48,703 bases of DNA from positions 1 through 48,703 of the forward strand of contig JAUJMU010000019.1 of assembly GCA_030446715.1 (NCBI GenBank), given 5' to 3'. Positions 18,746 through 27,039 of the stretch are shown here, in pieces. Each line of letters opens with the position of its first letter. Position 1 is the first letter of the stretch. The notes beneath the pieces are model-generated. The model was given only the letters and a program-made list of their open reading frames with translations. It made no database searches and had not been told where the DNA came from. The stretch is from Cytophagales bacterium (lineage in GTDB: Bacteria > Bacteroidota > Bacteroidia > Cytophagales > 172606-1). A program made the position numbers and the translations under genes.

Positions 18746-19351
18746 ATGAAACGAATTATCGCGCTGTTTCTGATTACTTTTTCCTTTTTCACCTGTAAGA
18801 GAGAGGCACAACGCCCCCGATTTCCCAATTGGGGGTTTGTAACGGCTACTGCCAATGGTGAGCCCTGGCTTACTTTTATGACCAATACTGCTATTCAGCA
18901 GCCGTGGAGCATCAAGATTTATGGATATGAGGGAAGCGACCGGTCAGATCACCCATGCAACCAGAACACATTCAGCATTAACATGCGCAAGTTCAATCCC
19001 GACGGATTCATGCGGGAGGCGCTGTCTTTTGGTAAAATTCCGGCCCGGGAAGGCACATACCTGTTGAAAGGCCGGCCCGGCCCCTGTAACATTGACACGC
19101 TCCCCGCTGCGTCATTCAACACCTCTCAGGACGATGGTGATGTGGGAAAAGATGTGTACCGGGTATTGCAGACAGAAAGTTCCTGGCTTACTGTCTCGTC
19201 TTATGATCCGACTACCCAAGAAATCAAAGGTACGTTCAGTGTAACATTCATAATGGATTACAAGTCACCTTCCCTGCCTGTATACCCTGATACCGTCCGG
19301 TTTACGAATGGAAGCTTTCATACTAAAATTCTGCAGAAGAGGAATCAGTAA
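18746..19351 (+). CDS. Hypothetical lipoprotein A (DUF6252-like)
   Basis: 201 residues with a lipoprotein signal (LFLITFSFFTCKRE). The body has the pattern of small Bacteroidota lipoproteins of the DUF6252 kind: an early NGEPW motif, FGKIPAREGTYLL, a central SQDDGDVGKDVYRVL and the C-terminal KGTFSVTF and DTVRFTNGSF strands. Function unknown. Its paralogue follows at 19420 in the same orientation, with a terminator between them. Both lie in the segment framed by the aminotransferase 3' end and its echo. Confidence 0.75.
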   Translation: MKRIIALFLITFSFFTCKREAQRPRFPNWGFVTATANGEPWLTFMTNTAIQQPWSIKIYGYEGSDRSDHPCNQNTFSINMRKFNPDGFMREALSFGKIPAREGTYLLKGRPGPCNIDTLPAASFNTSQDDGDVGKDVYRVLQTESSWLTVSSYDPTTQEIKGTFSVTFIMDYKSPSLPVYPDTVRFTNGSFHTKILQKRNQ

Positions 19352-19360
19352 ATATTTTTC

Positions 19361-19400
19361 AACCTCTCCCTGCCCGCTATCGGGTAAGGGAGGTTTTACC
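19361..19400 (+). terminator. Terminator between the two lipoprotein paralogues
   Basis: Stem AACCTCTCCCT (19361) with AGGGAGGTT (19387-19395), an inner GC stem and a TTTT tract. Confidence 0.6.
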
Positions 19401-19419
19401 CGGTTAAGTGCAGTTTACC

Positions 19420-19974
19420 ATGAAACGAAGTATCCCCTTATTGCTGCTTGCCATTTCCCTGTTTACCTGCAAGAAAGAAGAACCCCAGCCCCGCTACAAG
19501 GGAGTGGCTTCAGCCATAAAAAACGGGCAGCCCTGGTCAGCTTATTCAGGAGCCGGACAAACCAGCACGGTCGGGTCAAGGAGCGGCAGTTGTGCCGCGT
19601 TCAATACCCTGGAGATTGGCATAGGCACCTACAGCAAAGAAGGTTTCAGGAGAGAAGATATGCTTTTTAACAAAATACCCACCGGACCGGGTACGTACCC
19701 CCTTCAGCAGTTCCAGCCCTGCTGGGTGGATTCCCTGCCGGGAGTTTGGTACACTACTGTAACGGACGACGGAGACGTGGTTGGCGATGTATACAAGGTA
19801 GTGGAGTCTGAAAACAACTTTGTAACCGTTGCCGGTGTTGACCAACGTACCAAAGAGATCACCGGTACTTTTCAGGTTACACTGGCCGTCGCCCGTTATC
19901 CCAAAACTCATCCTTCCGTTCCCGATACCCTCCGCTTCACGGAGGGCAGTTTCAGGGCTAAGATTATGCAGTAA
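19420..19974 (+). CDS. Hypothetical lipoprotein B (paralogue of A)
   Basis: 184 residues from ATG 19420 (an in-frame GTG 12 bp earlier is possible). Lipoprotein signal MKRSIPLLLLAISLFTCKKE. It shares the layout of lipoprotein A: KNGQPWSAY, FNKIPTGPGTYPL, TDDGDVVGDVYKVVE, ITGTFQVTL and DTLRFTEGSFRAKI. The pair probably arose by tandem duplication. The stop at 19972-19974 lies directly before the aminotransferase 3' fossil. Confidence 0.75.
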   Translation: MKRSIPLLLLAISLFTCKKEEPQPRYKGVASAIKNGQPWSAYSGAGQTSTVGSRSGSCAAFNTLEIGIGTYSKEGFRREDMLFNKIPTGPGTYPLQQFQPCWVDSLPGVWYTTVTDDGDVVGDVYKVVESENNFVTVAGVDQRTKEITGTFQVTLAVARYPKTHPSVPDTLRFTEGSFRAKIMQ

Positions 19975-20035
19975 CTCCGGCATCCCCACCCTCGACCAGC
20001 TGGTGGAGGCGGTGCATTTTCTGGCGAAGAAGTAG
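19975..20035 (+). pseudogene. 3'-end fossil of an aminotransferase gene
   Basis: The codons before the stop at 20033-20035 read GIPTLDQLVEAVHFLAKK, matching the tail of the aminotransferase at 15273-16559 (DLDKLVDAVHFLAKK). Over 45 bp (19991-20035 against 16515-16559) I count 40 identities. Nothing else of the gene is present upstream, where lipoprotein B ends. It is a displaced or duplicated 3' end. Confidence 0.8.
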
Positions 20036-20046
20036 GCGGGAAAGAG

Positions 20047-20087
20047 ACCGGGAAATGCCGGGGATTTTAGTCCCGGGCTTTCCGGTT
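20047..20087. repeat. Long hairpin downstream of the fossil
   Basis: Stem of ACCGGGAAA, GCC and GGGA pairing with TCCC, GGC and TTTCCGGT around a TTTAG-like loop. There is no T tract on the plus strand. It may be a terminator-like element or a palindromic repeat. Confidence 0.45.
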
Positions 20088-20255
20088 CTGCCCCTGCCCG
20101 GTACAATAGTGGCGTTGCTCCGCACTTCTGATTGCCTGACAACAGCCGTTTATTTCTCCTTTTTGACCGGTTGCCAAAAAATATAGTTAACAGTAGGAAT
20201 TCCCGGCAAAACCAACATCTTAGCACTATGCCCTGACCAAACCACCCCTACTGCT

Positions 20256-21410
20256 ATGCGGAACTTCTCTTTGCTCCTGATCATTGCCGGAATGATGTTC
20301 CACAACCACCCGGCTTCGGGTTATGCAGCACTGGCCGGAGTTGGGCAAGAACCCGGAAACCCTACGCCCCACGGGGTACACGCCGAATACTACCGCGGGA
20401 CGCATTTTGGGGAAAAAATCCTGTCGCGGGCCGAACCGCAGATCAACTACCAATGGGCAAACCAGACCTGGGCCCCGGAAATTGATGAGTTGAACTTCTC
20501 GGCGAAGTGGCACGGCAAACTTCATCCGCCTGTATCGGGTACTTACAGGCTGATCATGCGCGTAGACGACGGCATCCGGCTGTGGCTGGGCGGCAAACTG
20601 CTCGTGGATGAGTGGCACAGCCAGTCGGTGACTACCTATACCCGTCAGGTGAAACTAAAGGCGGGAGGGCCGTACGACCTGAAAATCGAATATTTTAATC
20701 ACCACGGGCCGGGTGCGATGCAGCTCTTCTGGGAAATGCCCGGGGAAAACCCCTCCCTGGCTGGTACTCCCGGCTTCCGTTCAAGGGAGATTATTTCAGG
20801 AAAATATTTGTTCAACCCTCCTGCGCCCCTGACGCCCAAACCAGTAGCGGTGAATGCACCGGAAAAGCCAGCCAAACCGGCCGTGCCCTTAACACCGGTA
20901 GTAATCCGGAAACCGCCGGTGGTCAAATCTACCGCCACAGCCCCGGAAAAGACTACTAAACCGGCTTCGGCCAGCGCCGCACCGCCAATTACGGCCGGGG
21001 TATCTGGCAATACGGCCGAAAAGGTGGTAAAAGCTGAAGTAAAGACCTTCGAAGGCTTGGAAAAGGGAAAAGCCGTAGTGCTCCGGCAGATCAGCTTTGA
21101 GCAGAGCAAGTATATCCTGCTTCCGGATTCGTACGCTGAGCTGGACAAACTGGTCACCACGCTGGAAAAATATCCCCGGTTGCAGATCGAGATTGCCGGC
21201 CATACCGATGGAGTCGGCGACCCGCGGCTCAATCAGGCGTTATCGGAGCACCGGGCCATTGTGGTTGCCAATTACCTGATGCGCAAAGGAATAGCCGAAA
21301 ACCGGCTCAGCGCCAAAGGCTACGGCAGCAGCCGGCCTTTAGCCGGCAATGCCACCGAAGCGGAGCGCTCCCAGAACCGCCGGGTTGAATTTGTGATCAA
21401 AGAAAACTAA
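20256..21410 (+). CDS. PA14-OmpA outer-membrane protein
   Basis: A 384-residue protein with a signal peptide (MRNFSLLLIIAGMMFHN). Residues about 40-165 form a PA14-type beta domain (GVHAEYYRGTHF, GTYRLIMRVDDGIRLWLGG, DLKIEYFNHHG), often glycan-binding. A Pro/Ala/Thr-rich linker follows (about 190-260). The C-terminal OmpA domain has the peptidoglycan-binding pattern IEIAGHTDGVGDPRLNQALSEHRA, SAKGYGSSRP and SQNRRVEFVI. It probably links the cell wall to a surface ligand. It seems monocistronic. Confidence 0.85.
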   Translation: MRNFSLLLIIAGMMFHNHPASGYAALAGVGQEPGNPTPHGVHAEYYRGTHFGEKILSRAEPQINYQWANQTWAPEIDELNFSAKWHGKLHPPVSGTYRLIMRVDDGIRLWLGGKLLVDEWHSQSVTTYTRQVKLKAGGPYDLKIEYFNHHGPGAMQLFWEMPGENPSLAGTPGFRSREIISGKYLFNPPAPLTPKPVAVNAPEKPAKPAVPLTPVVIRKPPVVKSTATAPEKTTKPASASAAPPITAGVSGNTAEKVVKAEVKTFEGLEKGKAVVLRQISFEQSKYILLPDSYAELDKLVTTLEKYPRLQIEIAGHTDGVGDPRLNQALSEHRAIVVANYLMRKGIAENRLSAKGYGSSRPLAGNATEAERSQNRRVEFVIKEN

Positions 21411-21469
21411 TCGCCCAGCCGGCTGCACCTGTTAACCGGGCAGCGGTTCCTTTAAAGGAAGCAGGTAGT

Positions 21470-21609
21470 CAGCGTCATTGCGGGGATCAGGTTTGAAAAG
21501 CGGGAACAGCGACGAAGCAACCTCACCCGGAGCTTTGGCGTCTCTCCGGATGAGGTTGCCTCGTCATGCATGCCCTGAAAAACAGTCCTGACTCCCCGCA
21601 ATGACGCTG
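21470..21609. repeat. Palindromic REP-like element
   Basis: Outer arms of 17 bp (CAGCGTCATTGCGGGGA at 21470-21486 and its exact complement at 21593-21609) enclose inner arms GACGAAGCAACCTCA..CCGGA and TCCGGATGAGGTTGC..GTC (about 21511-21565). The GTCATTGCG...GAAGCAA wording is that of a palindromic repeat found in many bacterial genomes. It lies between the OmpA-family gene and the NmrA gene, so it may also end both transcripts. Confidence 0.7.
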
Positions 21610-21696
21610 ATCAGACACGCTGATCCCATACTGAAGGGATGGCATCCCGGCCTCCTGCTTCTGACCCCAGGTCTCCTTTTCTCCCGTCTCCCCTCC

Positions 21697-22560
21697 TTAC
21701 GCCTGCTTACCCAAATCTTTCACCAGCACACTCCGCAGGTCGCCGGGTCTGCGGCCCAGTAAGTTTTCCACGTCGGGACTTGCGTAATCGGCGTGGCCGT
21801 CGCGGATGAGCCCGTACACCTTGTTCATGTAGCCGGCCACAAACTCCGGCGCACCGGCCGAGTTCAGGACCTGCGCGTATTCTTCCGGAGAAGGTGCCGG
21901 GTAGTGTATGGTTTCGCCGCGGACTTCGGACAGGATGCCGGCCACGTCACCGTAGCTGTAGGCAACCGGCCCCGTCAGGGTGTACACTTTTCCTTCATGC
22001 CCCGGCTCCAGCAGCACCCTGGCGGCTACCTCGCCTACGTCCTTTATGTCCACAAAAGCAGCCTTGCCCTGACCGGCCGGGCTGTAGACCACTTTCCGGT
22101 TTTCGATGTTGTCCCGTTCGTAGTTTCCGAAGTTCTGGGCAAAAAAAGTGGGGCGCAGGAAAGTCACGGCAAAACCATTGTCTTTCAGCAACTTCTCAAG
22201 TGTGGCGTGGAATGGCATCGAATCCTTCACCTCTTCTACCCCGAAAGCGGACAGGTATACCACCCGGTTGATGCCTTTCTCCCTGAGGTGATGCACGAAC
22301 GGCGTCAGCAACCGGTCCATGCCGGGGTCCACGGGAGGGCCGAGCAGAAATACCTTGTCCACACCCTGCGTGGCACTTTCGTAAGTGGAATGGTCAGCGA
22401 AATCAAAAGCAATGGCCGCTACGCCGCTGCCGAACTTTTCCTTTACCTTCTGCACCTCGCGGGAAGCGGCCACGAAATCTGCACCTTTGGACTGCAACGC
22501 TTTCCCTACGGCTGAGCCGACCGTACCGGTGGCTCCCGTTATCAATATTTTTCCTGCCAT
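21697..22560 (-). CDS. NmrA/SDR-type NAD(P)-binding oxidoreductase
   Basis: 287 residues with an N-terminal Rossmann motif (ILITGATGTVGSAVGKAL), the atypical-SDR features VYLSAFGVEE, FLRPTFFAQNFGNY and a C-terminal substrate domain. It resembles NmrA-like or QOR2-type proteins that sense or reduce with NADPH. It is divergent from an HxlR regulator 122 bp away, a common pairing in which the regulator controls a redox enzyme. Confidence 0.85.
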   Translation of the reverse strand: MAGKILITGATGTVGSAVGKALQSKGADFVAASREVQKVKEKFGSGVAAIAFDFADHSTYESATQGVDKVFLLGPPVDPGMDRLLTPFVHHLREKGINRVVYLSAFGVEEVKDSMPFHATLEKLLKDNGFAVTFLRPTFFAQNFGNYERDNIENRKVVYSPAGQGKAAFVDIKDVGEVAARVLLEPGHEGKVYTLTGPVAYSYGDVAGILSEVRGETIHYPAPSPEEYAQVLNSAGAPEFVAGYMNKVYGLIRDGHADYASPDVENLLGRRPGDLRSVLVKDLGKQA

Positions 22561-22598
22561 GTGAATAAATGAATTTTGATGTGCTGTAAATTTCGTCA

Positions 22599-22645
22599 GG
22601 TACTACTATATTCGCAAGTAGGTACAACATAGTGGCATAGTATCT
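22599..22645. promoter_or_regulatory. Operator-like region between NmrA and HxlR genes
   Basis: Imperfect nested palindromes: TACTATA near 22604 with CATAGTAT at 22636, and GTACTAC with GTAGGTAC inside. The location between divergent genes suggests the HxlR binding site. Confidence 0.45.
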
Positions 22646-22682
22646 AAAAATATACTAATGCTGTTTTTCAATAATTTATATT

Positions 22683-23036
22683 ATGCTGACTCTCAAAAAA
22701 AAATCTGAAGGTGCCGTGCAGTGTTCTTGCCCGGTGCTGGAAACGTTGCAGGTGATCGGCGGCAAGTGGAAGCCGGGCATCCTTTACCAGATGGAGTCCG
22801 GCGTGCTGCGTTTTGGTCAGTTGAAGCGAACCATTCCGGATATCACCCAGAAAATGCTCACCCAGCAACTGCGGGAACTGGAAGAGGACGGGATTATCTG
22901 GCGCAAAGTGTACCCCGAAGTACCGCCCCGCGTGGAGTACGGCCTCACCGAGTACGGCAGGAGCCTGCGGGGTATTCTCGACGAAATGGCTCAATGGGGA
23001 CTTCAGCACCGCCGCAAAAAGCAGGGAATTGCGTGA
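22683..23036 (+). CDS. HxlR-family transcriptional regulator
   Basis: 117 residues covering a single winged-helix domain: CSCPVLETLQVIGGKWKPGIL, FGQLKRTIPDITQKMLTQQL, LEEDGIIWRKVYPEVPPRVEYGLTEYG. The N-terminal Cys14 and Cys16 are at positions where redox-sensing HxlR proteins carry a reactive cysteine. It probably represses or activates the divergent NmrA-type gene in response to electrophiles or oxidants. Confidence 0.9.
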   Translation: MLTLKKKSEGAVQCSCPVLETLQVIGGKWKPGILYQMESGVLRFGQLKRTIPDITQKMLTQQLRELEEDGIIWRKVYPEVPPRVEYGLTEYGRSLRGILDEMAQWGLQHRRKKQGIA

Positions 23037-23124
23037 ATAATGAGAAAATCACTCCTTATCTGCAAACCTGCAGTCCGGTGATGTACGTTTACCCGCCTGA
23101 ATTGACAGATAAACCCTTACACCT

Positions 23125-23242
23125 ATGATCATTACCACTACGCACACCCTCGACGGACGGAAAATCACCAACTACCTTGGACTGGTTACGGGTGAAACAA
23201 TTATTGGTGCCAACATTTTCAAGGACTTCTTTGCCGGTAAAT
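23125..23242 (+). pseudogene. YbjQ-family fragment cut by the IS remnant
   Basis: From ATG 23125 the codons read [19 protein letters not shown], then [17 protein letters not shown], the N-terminal third of a YbjQ/DUF74 protein (normally about 105 residues). The match ends near 23242, where reverse-strand transposase sequence begins. The rest of the gene is not seen on the far side of the element. Confidence 0.75.
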
Positions 23243-23990
23243 CCTGTTGGGGGAGAACTCGTTTTTAACTGTTCCATTTACCCGCTCAGCCTGCGGATTA
23301 TCGTAAGGGCTACCCGTCCAGAGTCATACTGATGGCCATGTTTTCTGCCTCCGGCAAGCTCACGTAATCCGGGCAGCAGTCAGACCTGACGATGGCTCGA
23401 CATCGGGTCTGCTGAATGCCCCTATCAGAATGATGAATGAGAATATAGGGAGACTCCTGTTTCCGGCTGGCAATCGCCATTTTTAAGGCTCTCATACATC
23501 CTACCGCTTCTAAAGTTGGATACAGCGAAAACCCCACTACTTTTCTTGAATACGCATCGGTAATCAAACTCAGGTAGCTGAATCCCTGCTGGGTTCTGAT
23601 ATAAGTGATGTCGCTCACCCACAGTTGCCCGGAACCACCTACCAACAAGTCTTTGATCAAGTCGGGGTACTTCTTAAGCCAGTGGTGAGAATTAGTGGTT
23701 TTCACCATCTGTTTGCGCCTGCGGATGAGCAGGCCGTGGAAGCCCAGAAGATCAAAGAGTTGATCCCGGCCCATTTTTATCCCGTGCCCGGCTAGCTCCG
23801 GCTCAAGCAGATAGAACAGCTTTCTGGTCCCGATCAAGGGCATGTCCTTGCGAAGCTTATGGACCAGAGCAAGTACCACCATATCGGCGATACTGGTCTT
23901 TTTTTCGTGAGCCGCTGCTTCGTAGTAAGCCTGACGGGTGAGTGGACCATAACGGTCCATTCAAACAATGCACAAAGACGCTCCAGGCTT
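23243..23990 (-). pseudogene. IS3 transposase orfB, disrupted
   Basis: The DDE integrase core is recognisable: RYGPLTRQAYYEAA, GTRKLFYLLEPELAGHGI (HTH-21-like), LWVSDITYIRTQQGF (first Asp), SLITDAYSRKVVGFSL, LIHHSDRGIQ (second Asp), and after a shift [20 protein letters not shown] (Glu). One base is missing between ERLCALF and MDRYGPL (about 23960), and a frame break at TLDG (near 23312). Between RGIQ and CCPDYV lie about 11 extra codons made of a 31-bp palindrome (23381-23411). Confidence 0.75.
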
Positions 23991-24440
23991 ACTGTAGGAT
24001 GACTTTGCCTCATAAGGGAGCGTATGTGCTCCCGTTTGACTGTTTGGTACCACGCTCCACCGGATCTTGATCCTAAATTCTTCTTCGGCTACCTGGATCA
24101 TAGTCTGAAGACCACTGATTTTCAGTTCGGCCTCGGCCAGGGCTTTGGTGAGTGCTTTTAGTTGCCGGTTTGGCGAGTCGCTGGGGTTACTGGTTGGCAT
24201 AGTGGGTTCTGGCTCATCAGGAATAGTGTCCCCTAAGTTGGGCAGACAAATGCTCTCCATCCAGTTTTTGAGTGTATTCCGGTTCAGACCCTACTTGCGG
24301 CAAGCCGCCCGGATGCCGATGATCCCTTTAGTGACCTCATAGACAATTTTTTGCTTTTCGGCCTCGCTCCTGCGTTTGTAGGGCTCCCTGCTTACAATCT
24401 TTCGCTTACTGCTTTGCTGCTTTTTACTTTTTTCTGCCAT
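23961..24440 (-). pseudogene. IS3 transposase orfA, nonsense and frameshift
   Basis: Begins MAEKSKKQQSSKRKIVSRE at 24440. The helix-turn-helix reads IGIRAACRK-stop-GLNRNTLKNW, so a TAG (about 24294) replaces the usual Tyr codon. It continues with a leucine-zipper-like ALTKALAEAELKISGLQTMI and loses frame after EEEFRIKIR. Plain orfA homology supports an IS3-group element. Confidence 0.7.
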
Positions 24441-24473
24441 CCTGCTGAGCTTTGTTGTAAAGCTATTTCAGGA

Positions 24474-24564
24474 CTAGTGGTCAGGAAGGGTCAAAGTGAG
24501 GGGTAAACCAGCTGATACTATAGCGCCTTTTTCACCCCTCAAATAATTGCTTCCTGACCACTAG
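24474..24564. repeat. 91-bp element with perfect 15-bp terminal inverted repeats
   Basis: CTAGTGGTCAGGAAG (24474-24488) and its exact complement (24550-24564), with inner GAGGGGT/ACCCCTC also paired. It may be a MITE, a relic of both ends of an IS, or the shared terminator of the flanking genes. Confidence 0.55.
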
Positions 24565-24575
24565 ACAGACCTTGC

Positions 24576-25952
24576 TTACTTCACAAGAACTTTTTGGAAG
24601 TAGTCTTTCCCGCCGTGTTTTAGACGCAGCATGTAATAACCAGCCCTTACATTGCTATTGCCGAGCGCTACCTGTACTTTGTCCTGACCAACAACCCGGA
24701 AGGCTGGGCGATAAGTTGTAATTCCATTGGTAAGTGAAACCTCCAAATCAGCAGATTGAACGCTCAGGCCACTGACGGTTATATCACTTGCCGTAGGATT
24801 AGGATAAACCGTAATCACGGGGTTATTCTCAAATGGGCTGCCTGTTACTGCTGGAGCGGCACGTCTGGCGGAAGACTGGGTACATCTGGTCTCAGAATTG
24901 GACAGTTGCAGGGCCCAATCAGTGCTAACTGACTCATGAACCAAAGCAAAACGATCCAGCAGGTGGCCATCGGAGCGGGCTGAAATCTGTAACTTATACA
25001 CCCCTGGAGTAGCAAACTCAGCGACTATTGCCAAGTCATTATGATCACTGGTTAAGGTAGACCAGCTCCAGTCCAGACTTTCGGAAGAAAACACTTTAAA
25101 CCAGCCGTCTGCACCTGCACCTTCCGGATTGGGCCATTTGTCGCTTCCGTGAGGATACACCCTGTGAGAGCCTTCCCCGTAAAAATCGCTGGCATCAGGA
25201 AACTTCAGCCAGGAGTCATTGTGCTCAGTGGAATTATCGCCTTTCCCCACTTTGTTGTACCAGAAAAAGCGATACTTACCTGCCTGGTTAATCTTGATAG
25301 TTGTTTCTATAAAACCGATTCCCGGCGAGGACAGGTTATCAGAATATACCCACTCAGCATATCCGTTCCCAGTATAGCCGCCCGCATCTGTCCTTACTTG
25401 CCAACCATCGGATAACGGCAGGTTTTCTATTTCTGCTATTACCACCCCATTCTGCTCTTCGTAGTCTGCACTACAATAAGGAACCGGTTGGGGTTGTGGT
25501 TGTGGTTGCGGCTCCGGTTGTGCCTGTTCAACAACCGTAAACGTAATGGTAAGCGGGGTGCCAGCATCGCCCCAGGAGTTGTAGGGAGTTGCTTTTAGTG
25601 TGTGGGTTCCGATGGATGGGGTCCAGTCGAAATAGTCTCCCTCCGTATCTCCTGCCAGTGCGTAAGGCGCCATCCCTTCGGTGCGTAAGTTATCATTCCC
25701 ATCCAACTCAAATACTACCCAATCAACCGTTTCGGAACTAGTGTTAGCACGGATGTTGAGCTGATGACCCGTAGTGCTCAAATCAATGGTCTCATCGTTT
25801 CCCAAGTCTCTCAAATCGGCATTGGTACTTGAATTGACCAGAGTGAATCCCCACACATCGTCTGCATAACTCTCGGTGGGCGCCAGGGTTACCAGCAGCG
25901 GGAAACCGGCCAGCAAGGCAAGTCTTTCAAACTTGCGTAAGTGTTTTTTCAT
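24576..25952 (-). CDS. T9SS-secreted carbohydrate-binding-like protein
   Basis: 458 residues from ATG 25952 (an upstream in-frame ATG at 25982 is possible). Signal peptide ending near ESYADD. Residues about 35-140 form a beta module (WGFTLVNSSTNADL, LNIRANTS, APYALAGDTEGDY, HTLKATPYN) that recurs in the GDPD protein. After a Pro/Gln-rich spacer (QPQPQPQP) comes a roughly 190-residue jelly-roll-like domain (VVIAEIENLPL, GKYRFFWYNKVG, VYKLQISARSDGHLLDRFAL), typical of sugar-binding modules. A T9SS sorting domain (VYPNPTASDITV) ends the chain. No catalytic domain is visible. Confidence 0.8.
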   Translation of the reverse strand: MKKHLRKFERLALLAGFPLLVTLAPTESYADDVWGFTLVNSSTNADLRDLGNDETIDLSTTGHQLNIRANTSSETVDWVVFELDGNDNLRTEGMAPYALAGDTEGDYFDWTPSIGTHTLKATPYNSWGDAGTPLTITFTVVEQAQPEPQPQPQPQPVPYCSADYEEQNGVVIAEIENLPLSDGWQVRTDAGGYTGNGYAEWVYSDNLSSPGIGFIETTIKINQAGKYRFFWYNKVGKGDNSTEHNDSWLKFPDASDFYGEGSHRVYPHGSDKWPNPEGAGADGWFKVFSSESLDWSWSTLTSDHNDLAIVAEFATPGVYKLQISARSDGHLLDRFALVHESVSTDWALQLSNSETRCTQSSARRAAPAVTGSPFENNPVITVYPNPTASDITVSGLSVQSADLEVSLTNGITTYRPAFRVVGQDKVQVALGNSNVRAGYYMLRLKHGGKDYFQKVLVK

Positions 25953-26568
25953 AGCTGTTTTTACGTTTATGTCTTTATTCATGAATCTTGTTTAAGTACA
26001 ACTTTCATCAATAAAGCACAGTGTAATGATGGCACTATACTATCAAGAAAAATTCCTTATCCCCGCTTTTTCGTAAAAAAATAATTTTAATACTGTGTAA
26101 GATTTCAATGTTTTAAAGACAAAATCTCTTTGAAAAATTCAGGTATTTTTTTAGGCAATAGAGTTTGCTATACTCTACTCAGCTTTTTTTAAATGCTAAT
26201 TATCAGGTAGTTACATTTTTTCAGCGTAGTTTTCATTTTTCTCCCTTTGTCCACAAAACCAGTAAAGGCGGAAAAATTGGCTTTCACCGGAAGAAATCCG
26301 GGCATTTATCCAGCATACAGGAAGGGAAAGGAGATAAAATTCCATCCTGAATCCGATCTTATTACTGAAAAATGTCACTTTTTTTACAACGTTTTGATTA
26401 TCAAGACTTAAAAATAGTTGGGTAGAGTAAGTTTGCTATTGTTACAAATGCAATCCTTTTTGCTAATTATTATGCAGCAGTAATTTAGTTGGGCCATAGG
26501 CTGGGGCCCAGCTAAATGTAAGTTTTGAATAATATTACAACTTCTAATACCGGGTATTGTGAGACGAG

Positions 26569-26709
26569 TTGGTAAAGCGAGGCGGGTATTGGCAAGTTGA
26601 TTTTGGAGGGATTGTTACAATCAACCTACCGAAAGATTTTGAATATGACGTAGAACAGGTGATGGAGGATCCAGGGCTAAACCTAACTGAACTGGTTGAT
26701 GAAGAATAG
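26569..26709 (+). other. Short protein-like frame, possible gene fragment
   Basis: The frame ending at TAG 26707-26709 reads GGYWQVDFGGIVTINLPKDF, then EYDVEQVMEDPGLNLTELVDEE. The amphipathic, acidic composition looks like real protein and not noise, but only a TTG start (26569) is available just after a stop. Family not recognised. Confidence 0.3.
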
Positions 26710-26807
26710 ACGAAGAATTGAAAGCCGGTGCATAACACCGCTCCAATCCCGTTAACTTAAGGCCAAAAGCTGGCATGAAGCGTAGGGCCGGAGCTGATTT
26801 TACAACA

Positions 26808-26963
26808 TCAGCTAGTGGTTTGTGTGAGGGGAAGGGTGGAATTGCAACAGTTTGGTGATTTTAAGACTGATTTAACATCTTCCGGCCCTTCCCATTTAGC
26901 TTTTGCTGCGATAGATAACCAGGATGGTAACTCGTTGGCTGCTCCCGGATACTTTTCCTTATT
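26808..26963 (-). pseudogene. HigB-like toxin fossil
   Basis: The minus-strand frame reads KEKYPGAANELPSWLSIAA, then KAKWEGPEDVKSVLKS. This matches the N-terminal half of HigB-type mRNA interferases (Trp-rich helix, AKW..P.DVK). The downstream VVFNIKGN block is absent, no start codon is visible and no HigA gene follows. It is a relic. Confidence 0.45.
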
Positions 26964-27039
26964 TTAAACGGCTCACAAATCTGCTTTTGTAACAATCCCC
27001 TATCAAACCAGCATTCAGTCCTGTAGTCCTGCAATCAAT

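Larger units (their letters stand above)
23243..24564 (-). mobile_element. Decayed IS3-family element
   Basis: Contains an orfA/orfB transposase pair on the minus strand. The orfB end is abruptly joined to the YbjQ fragment and lacks its last codons and terminal repeat. The other end lies near or within the 91-bp inverted-repeat structure at 24474-24564. With one nonsense codon, at least two frameshifts and a palindromic insertion, it cannot transpose by itself. Confidence 0.75.
25953..27039. other. AT-rich gene-poor region with small remnants
   Basis: About 1.1 kb with no complete gene. 25990-26520 is AT-rich with no feature I can support. Two protein-like scraps are listed separately: a short plus-strand frame at 26569-26709 and a HigB-like scrap at 26808-26963 on the minus strand. 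Confidence 0.5.

Noticed and set aside
26730-26765. Integron attC-like sequence (GCATAAC...GTTAAC)
   Set aside because: The core sites do not fit RYYYAAC/GTTRRRY, and no integrase or cassette array is present.
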